Assembly: GCF_016862775.1 (NCBI RefSeq)
Contig: NZ_BONP01000001.1
Span: 1-64,000 of the forward strand
DNA length: 64,000 nucleotides
From: Cellulomonas phragmiteti
GTDB lineage: Bacteria > Actinomycetota > Actinomycetes > Actinomycetales > Cellulomonadaceae
Direction: 5' to 3'
A program made the position numbers and the translations under genes. Positions 61,239-64,000 of this stretch are shown here, one piece after another. The notes below the pieces were generated by a model that saw nothing but the letters and a program-made list of their open reading frames with translations, was not told where the DNA came from and made no database searches. Numbering within the stretch: position 1 is the first letter of the stretch; each line of letters begins with the position of its first letter.

Positions 61239-61601
61239 ATGGCCACCACCACGCTGACCGCCGACACCATCGCCGAGACGATCAAGGACAACGAGATCGT
61301 CCTGGTCGACTTCTGGGCCGCCTGGTGCGGTCCGTGCCGCCAGTTCGGCCCGGTGTTCGAGGCCTCGAGCGAGCAGCACCCGGACATCGTGCACGCGAAG
61401 GTCGACACGGAGGCCGAGCAGCAGCTCGCCGCCGAGCTGCAGATCACGTCGATCCCGACGCTCATGGCGTTCCGCGACGGCGTCCTGGTGTTCAACCAGG
61501 CCGGTGCCCTGCCGGCGCCGTCCCTCGAGCAGGTCGTCACGGCCGTCAAGGAGCTCGACATGGAGGACGTCCGCGCGAAGATCGCGGAGCGCCAGGCGTA
61601 G
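61239..61601 (+). CDS. trxA: Thioredoxin
   Basis: The 120-residue protein has a full thioredoxin fold with the redox centre WAAWCGPCRQF (Cys30, Cys33) and the cis-Pro in ITSIPTLMAFRDG. It reduces disulfides in the cytosol. AGGATGGAG upstream serves as ribosome site. A hairpin terminator follows the stop, so it is monocistronic. Confidence 0.94.
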   Translation: MATTTLTADTIAETIKDNEIVLVDFWAAWCGPCRQFGPVFEASSEQHPDIVHAKVDTEAEQQLAAELQITSIPTLMAFRDGVLVFNQAGALPAPSLEQVVTAVKELDMEDVRAKIAERQA

Positions 61602-61623
61602 TCCCGCCCCACCGCGAGCAGGC

Positions 61624-61651
61624 GACGGGAGACCCGACGGGGTCTCCCGTC
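61624..61651 (+). terminator. Terminator hairpin after thioredoxin
   Basis: GACGGGAGACCC (61624-61635) pairs perfectly with GGGTCTCCCGTC (61640-61651) around GACG. Confidence 0.8.
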
Positions 61652-61660
61652 GTCCCTGAG

Positions 61661-61688
61661 TTGACGCGTGTCAACGCGGTGTTACCGT
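61661..61688 (+). promoter_or_regulatory. Promoter with overlapping palindrome for the GH81 gene
   Basis: TTGACG (61661-61666), a 16-base spacer and TACCGT (61683-61688) form a promoter; TTGACGCGTGTCAA (61661-61674) is a TTGAC/GTCAA inverted repeat with a central CG that covers the -35 box. A LacI-type repressor is a fitting reader. The leader to the ATG is about 140 bases and has no gene. Confidence 0.55.
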
Positions 61689-61835
61689 GGTGTTCAGATC
61701 GCACTCATCGCAGCGCGGCCAACGGGGGTCGTGCGGGGAGCGTCGCGGTGCGCGGCAATGGCGCAGTGCACCGTTCACACAGGGCAGCGGCCCACGTGCG
61801 CAACGCGCGGGCGCGCCGCCTGGGGGCATCACACC

Positions 61836-64000
61836 ATGTCAACAACGTTCTGGACCCCTCGGGGGTCCCTGTCCCAGCCTGCCCGGGCAGCGGCAGCGGC
61901 ACCACGGTCACGTGGTCGGGTGGCGGCAGGCGCCGCGCTCGCCCTGACCGTCGCGGCCGCGCTCGTCGTCGTCCCGGGCGACGACTCGATGGCCGCCGAC
62001 GGCATCGTCGACGTCGGCGCCGGCAGCTACTCCGCGACGCCTGTCGGTCCCACGCCGGAGGGGTGCGCCTCGATCGAGGCGGACCCCCGTGCGCACGTGA
62101 CCGCCGACGCGCCGCAGGGTCCGCTGCCGACCAACGACTGGTGGTCGTCGCTGCTGTACAAGCGGCTCGACTGCCGCATGAGCGAGCCGTTGCACGCCCA
62201 CCCGGTGTCGTACCAGCCGACGCCCGCGGGTCTCGGCCTGTCGACACCCCGCGAGGCGACGCTGTTCGGGACCCCGGGCGGCATCGGTGAGTTCCACTTC
62301 GTCTACGTCCAGGACGTCGTCGTCGGCGTCGCCGGGCTCGACGCGCCGACCGTGCAGGTCGCCGACTGGACCGACTGGACGGTGACCCCCGCCTGGTCCG
62401 ACGGCACCCGCAGCCTCCGCGCGACGATCGGCCACGGCCTGCCGACGTCCTGGTACCACCTCGAGGGGGGCGACGCGCTGCTGACCTCCACGCACGACGT
62501 GCGCGTGTGGGCGCAGGACGGCGGGACGCTCGGCTTCACCGCGAACGGTCACGACTACGCCGCGTTCGCGCCGACCGGCGCCACGTGGCAGGTCTCGGGG
62601 TCGACGCTGCGGTCCTCGCTCGCGGGTGCGGGCTACCTCGCCGTCACGGCGCTCGCGACGTCCGCCGACGCGACCGACAGCGACCGTGCCGCCGCGCTCG
62701 AGGCGGTCGCCGGCTCGGCGTTCGCCGAGGTCACGGGCACGACCGTCGACTACACCTACGACGCCGAGAACGCCGTCGTCCACACGACGTACCAGTTCGA
62801 GACGACACCGCTCGAGGGCTACGACGACGGCACAGTCGTCGCGCTGTACCCGCACCAGCAGCGGTACCTCGAGAGCGTCGAGGGCGACGAGCTCGACACG
62901 ACCTACCCGAGCCCGCGCGGGGCGATGGCGGCGTACACCGACGCGACGTCGTTCACGACGACGACCCCGTTCACGGGCATCCTGCCGGAGATCCCTGCCG
63001 TCGCGACGTCGACGGGCTCCGAGCGGGAGACGCTCGACCGGCTGCTCGCCGAGGCGGCGGCGGACCCGCTGCCGATCCTGCGGGCCGACACCTACTGGAC
63101 CGGCAAGGCCCTGGGCCGCGCCACCCGGATCGTCGAGATCGCCGACCAGCTCGGTGAGACCACGGTGCGCGACGAGACCCTCGCGCTCGTGCGCGACACC
63201 CTCACCGAGTGGTTCACCGCGACCCCGGGCAAGTCCGAGCAGGTCTTCGCGTACGACGAGCGCTGGGGCACCCTCATCGGGTACCCCGCGTCCTACGGCT
63301 CGGACACCGAGCTCAACGACCACCACTTCCACTACGGCTACTTCATCGCGGCCGCAGCCACGCTCGCCCGGTTCGACCCGCAGTGGGCGTCCGACGAGCA
63401 GTACGGCGGCATGGTCGACCTGCTGATCCGCGACGCCAACGGGTACGACCGGTCCGAGACCCGCTTCCCGTACCTGCGGGACTTCGACATCTACGCCGGC
63501 CACGACTGGGCGTCGGGGCACGGGGCGTTCGCCGCCGGCAACAACCAGGAGTCCAGCTCCGAGGGCCAGAACTTCGCCGGGGCGCTCGTCCAGTGGGGCG
63601 AGGCGACCGGTGACACCGCGGTGCGGGACGCCGGTGCGTACCTGTACGCGACCCAGGCCGCCGCGATCCAGGAGTACTGGTTCGACCAGGCCGAGGCGAT
63701 CCCCGAGGGCTTCGGTCACACGACCCTCGGCATGGTCTGGGGCTCCGGCGGCACGTACTCGACGTGGTTCTCCGGGGAGCCGGAGATGATCCAGGGCATC
63801 AACACGCTGCCGATCACCGGCTCGCACCTGTACCTGGGGATGCGTCCGGACGACGTGGTGTCCAACTACGCCGAGCTCGTCCGGGCGAACAACGGACCGC
63901 CGACGGTGTGGCAGGACATCCTGTGGAGCTACCTCGCGCTCGGCGACGGTGAGGAGGCGCTGCGGCTGCTGCAGGCGGACCCGGACTACCCGGTGGAGGA
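61836..64000 (+). CDS. Secreted GH81 endo-beta-1,3-glucanase (3' end beyond window)
   Basis: At least 721 residues are coded before the window ends. A long N-region and a hydrophobic helix (VAAGAALALTVAAALVVV) form a signal peptide, probably cut near SMAADG. The mature part begins with the GH81 beta-sandwich (GPLPTNDWWSSLLYKRLDCRMSEPLHAHP) and continues to the helical barrel. Catalytic residues are visible in ELNDHHFHYGYFI (Asp) and AGNNQESSSEGQNFAG (Glu). It cleaves laminarin, callose or fungal beta-1,3-glucan outside the cell. Any C-terminal binding module lies past base 64000. Confidence 0.92.
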   Translation, partial: MSTTFWTPRGSLSQPARAAAAAPRSRGRVAAGAALALTVAAALVVVPGDDSMAADGIVDVGAGSYSATPVGPTPEGCASIEADPRAHVTADAPQGPLPTNDWWSSLLYKRLDCRMSEPLHAHPVSYQPTPAGLGLSTPREATLFGTPGGIGEFHFVYVQDVVVGVAGLDAPTVQVADWTDWTVTPAWSDGTRSLRATIGHGLPTSWYHLEGGDALLTSTHDVRVWAQDGGTLGFTANGHDYAAFAPTGATWQVSGSTLRSSLAGAGYLAVTALATSADATDSDRAAALEAVAGSAFAEVTGTTVDYTYDAENAVVHTTYQFETTPLEGYDDGTVVALYPHQQRYLESVEGDELDTTYPSPRGAMAAYTDATSFTTTTPFTGILPEIPAVATSTGSERETLDRLLAEAAADPLPILRADTYWTGKALGRATRIVEIADQLGETTVRDETLALVRDTLTEWFTATPGKSEQVFAYDERWGTLIGYPASYGSDTELNDHHFHYGYFIAAAATLARFDPQWASDEQYGGMVDLLIRDANGYDRSETRFPYLRDFDIYAGHDWASGHGAFAAGNNQESSSEGQNFAGALVQWGEATGDTAVRDAGAYLYATQAAAIQEYWFDQAEAIPEGFGHTTLGMVWGSGGTYSTWFSGEPEMIQGINTLPITGSHLYLGMRPDDVVSNYAELVRANNGPPTVWQDILWSYLALGDGEEALRLLQADPDYPVE

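Overview
The window looks like chromosomal DNA from a plant-polymer-degrading actinobacterium of the Cellulomonas type. Base composition is very high in GC with codon third positions almost always G or C, GTG starts and 4-base GTGA/ATGA gene overlaps are common, and there are DUF2017, DUF3039 and DUF4916 genes, a clpS-murI-rph-rdgB block, and secreted GH43, GH10 and GH81 enzymes with ricin-type binding modules. The genus is inferred from gene content only. I saw no rRNA, tRNA or CRISPR array.

Layout. Bases 1-3100 form a small accessory zone: a partial IS3-family element that cuts into a membrane-anchored gene, an orphan protein, a translationally coupled pair (DUF4258-like plus BRCT-like) behind a perfect hairpin, a repeat-rich stretch, and a decayed paralogue of the BRCT gene. 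Bases 3100-5900 carry a flavoprotein, a frameshifted VOC gene and glutaminase. Bases 6131-12332 hold six genes chained by 4-base overlaps: a response regulator fused to a PIG-L deacetylase, an ATP-grasp enzyme, a PHP hydrolase, a processive GT2 glycosyltransferase, a one-helix small protein, and a membrane PAS histidine kinase. This reads as a surface-glycan assembly locus with its own two-component pair, in which the regulator output is an enzyme instead of a DNA-binding domain. It is my best candidate for an undescribed system.

Bases 12333-16310 are a xylan-degradation pair (GH43 and GH10) behind LacI-type half-palindromes. Bases 16350-25690 are housekeeping or lightly characterised genes (VOC, DoxX-like, SDR, RlmC, luciferase-like oxidoreductase, hydrolase, DUF5684, NYN-LOTUS, ThrE exporter). 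Bases 25695-31019 are a LolA-like protein with an ABC exporter, divergent from an OmpR/histidine kinase pair. Bases 31130-42620 hold two hydrolases, a DHA2 efflux pump, Mtn-LuxS, NAD(P)HX dehydratase with a phosphatase, a DNA glycosylase, a STAS protein, an S4 protein, glucose-6-phosphate isomerase and a PfkB kinase.

Bases 42724-49097 are an amino-sugar uptake and catabolism locus: ROK regulator, solute-binding lipoprotein, two permeases, ROK kinase and NagB. No transporter ATPase is present. Imported GlcNAc or chitobiose would be phosphorylated and deaminated to fructose-6-phosphate. Bases 49128-60511 carry a GntR/membrane pair, a DUF3039-helicase pair, pncB divergent from clpS-DUF2017-murI-MBL, then rph-rdgB-ABC-F. 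The right end has a DUF4916 NUDIX protein, thioredoxin, and a secreted GH81 beta-1,3-glucanase that runs off the window.

Many genes have a TANNNT hexamer 6-7 bases before the start codon, which suggests frequent leaderless transcripts and helped to choose several starts.
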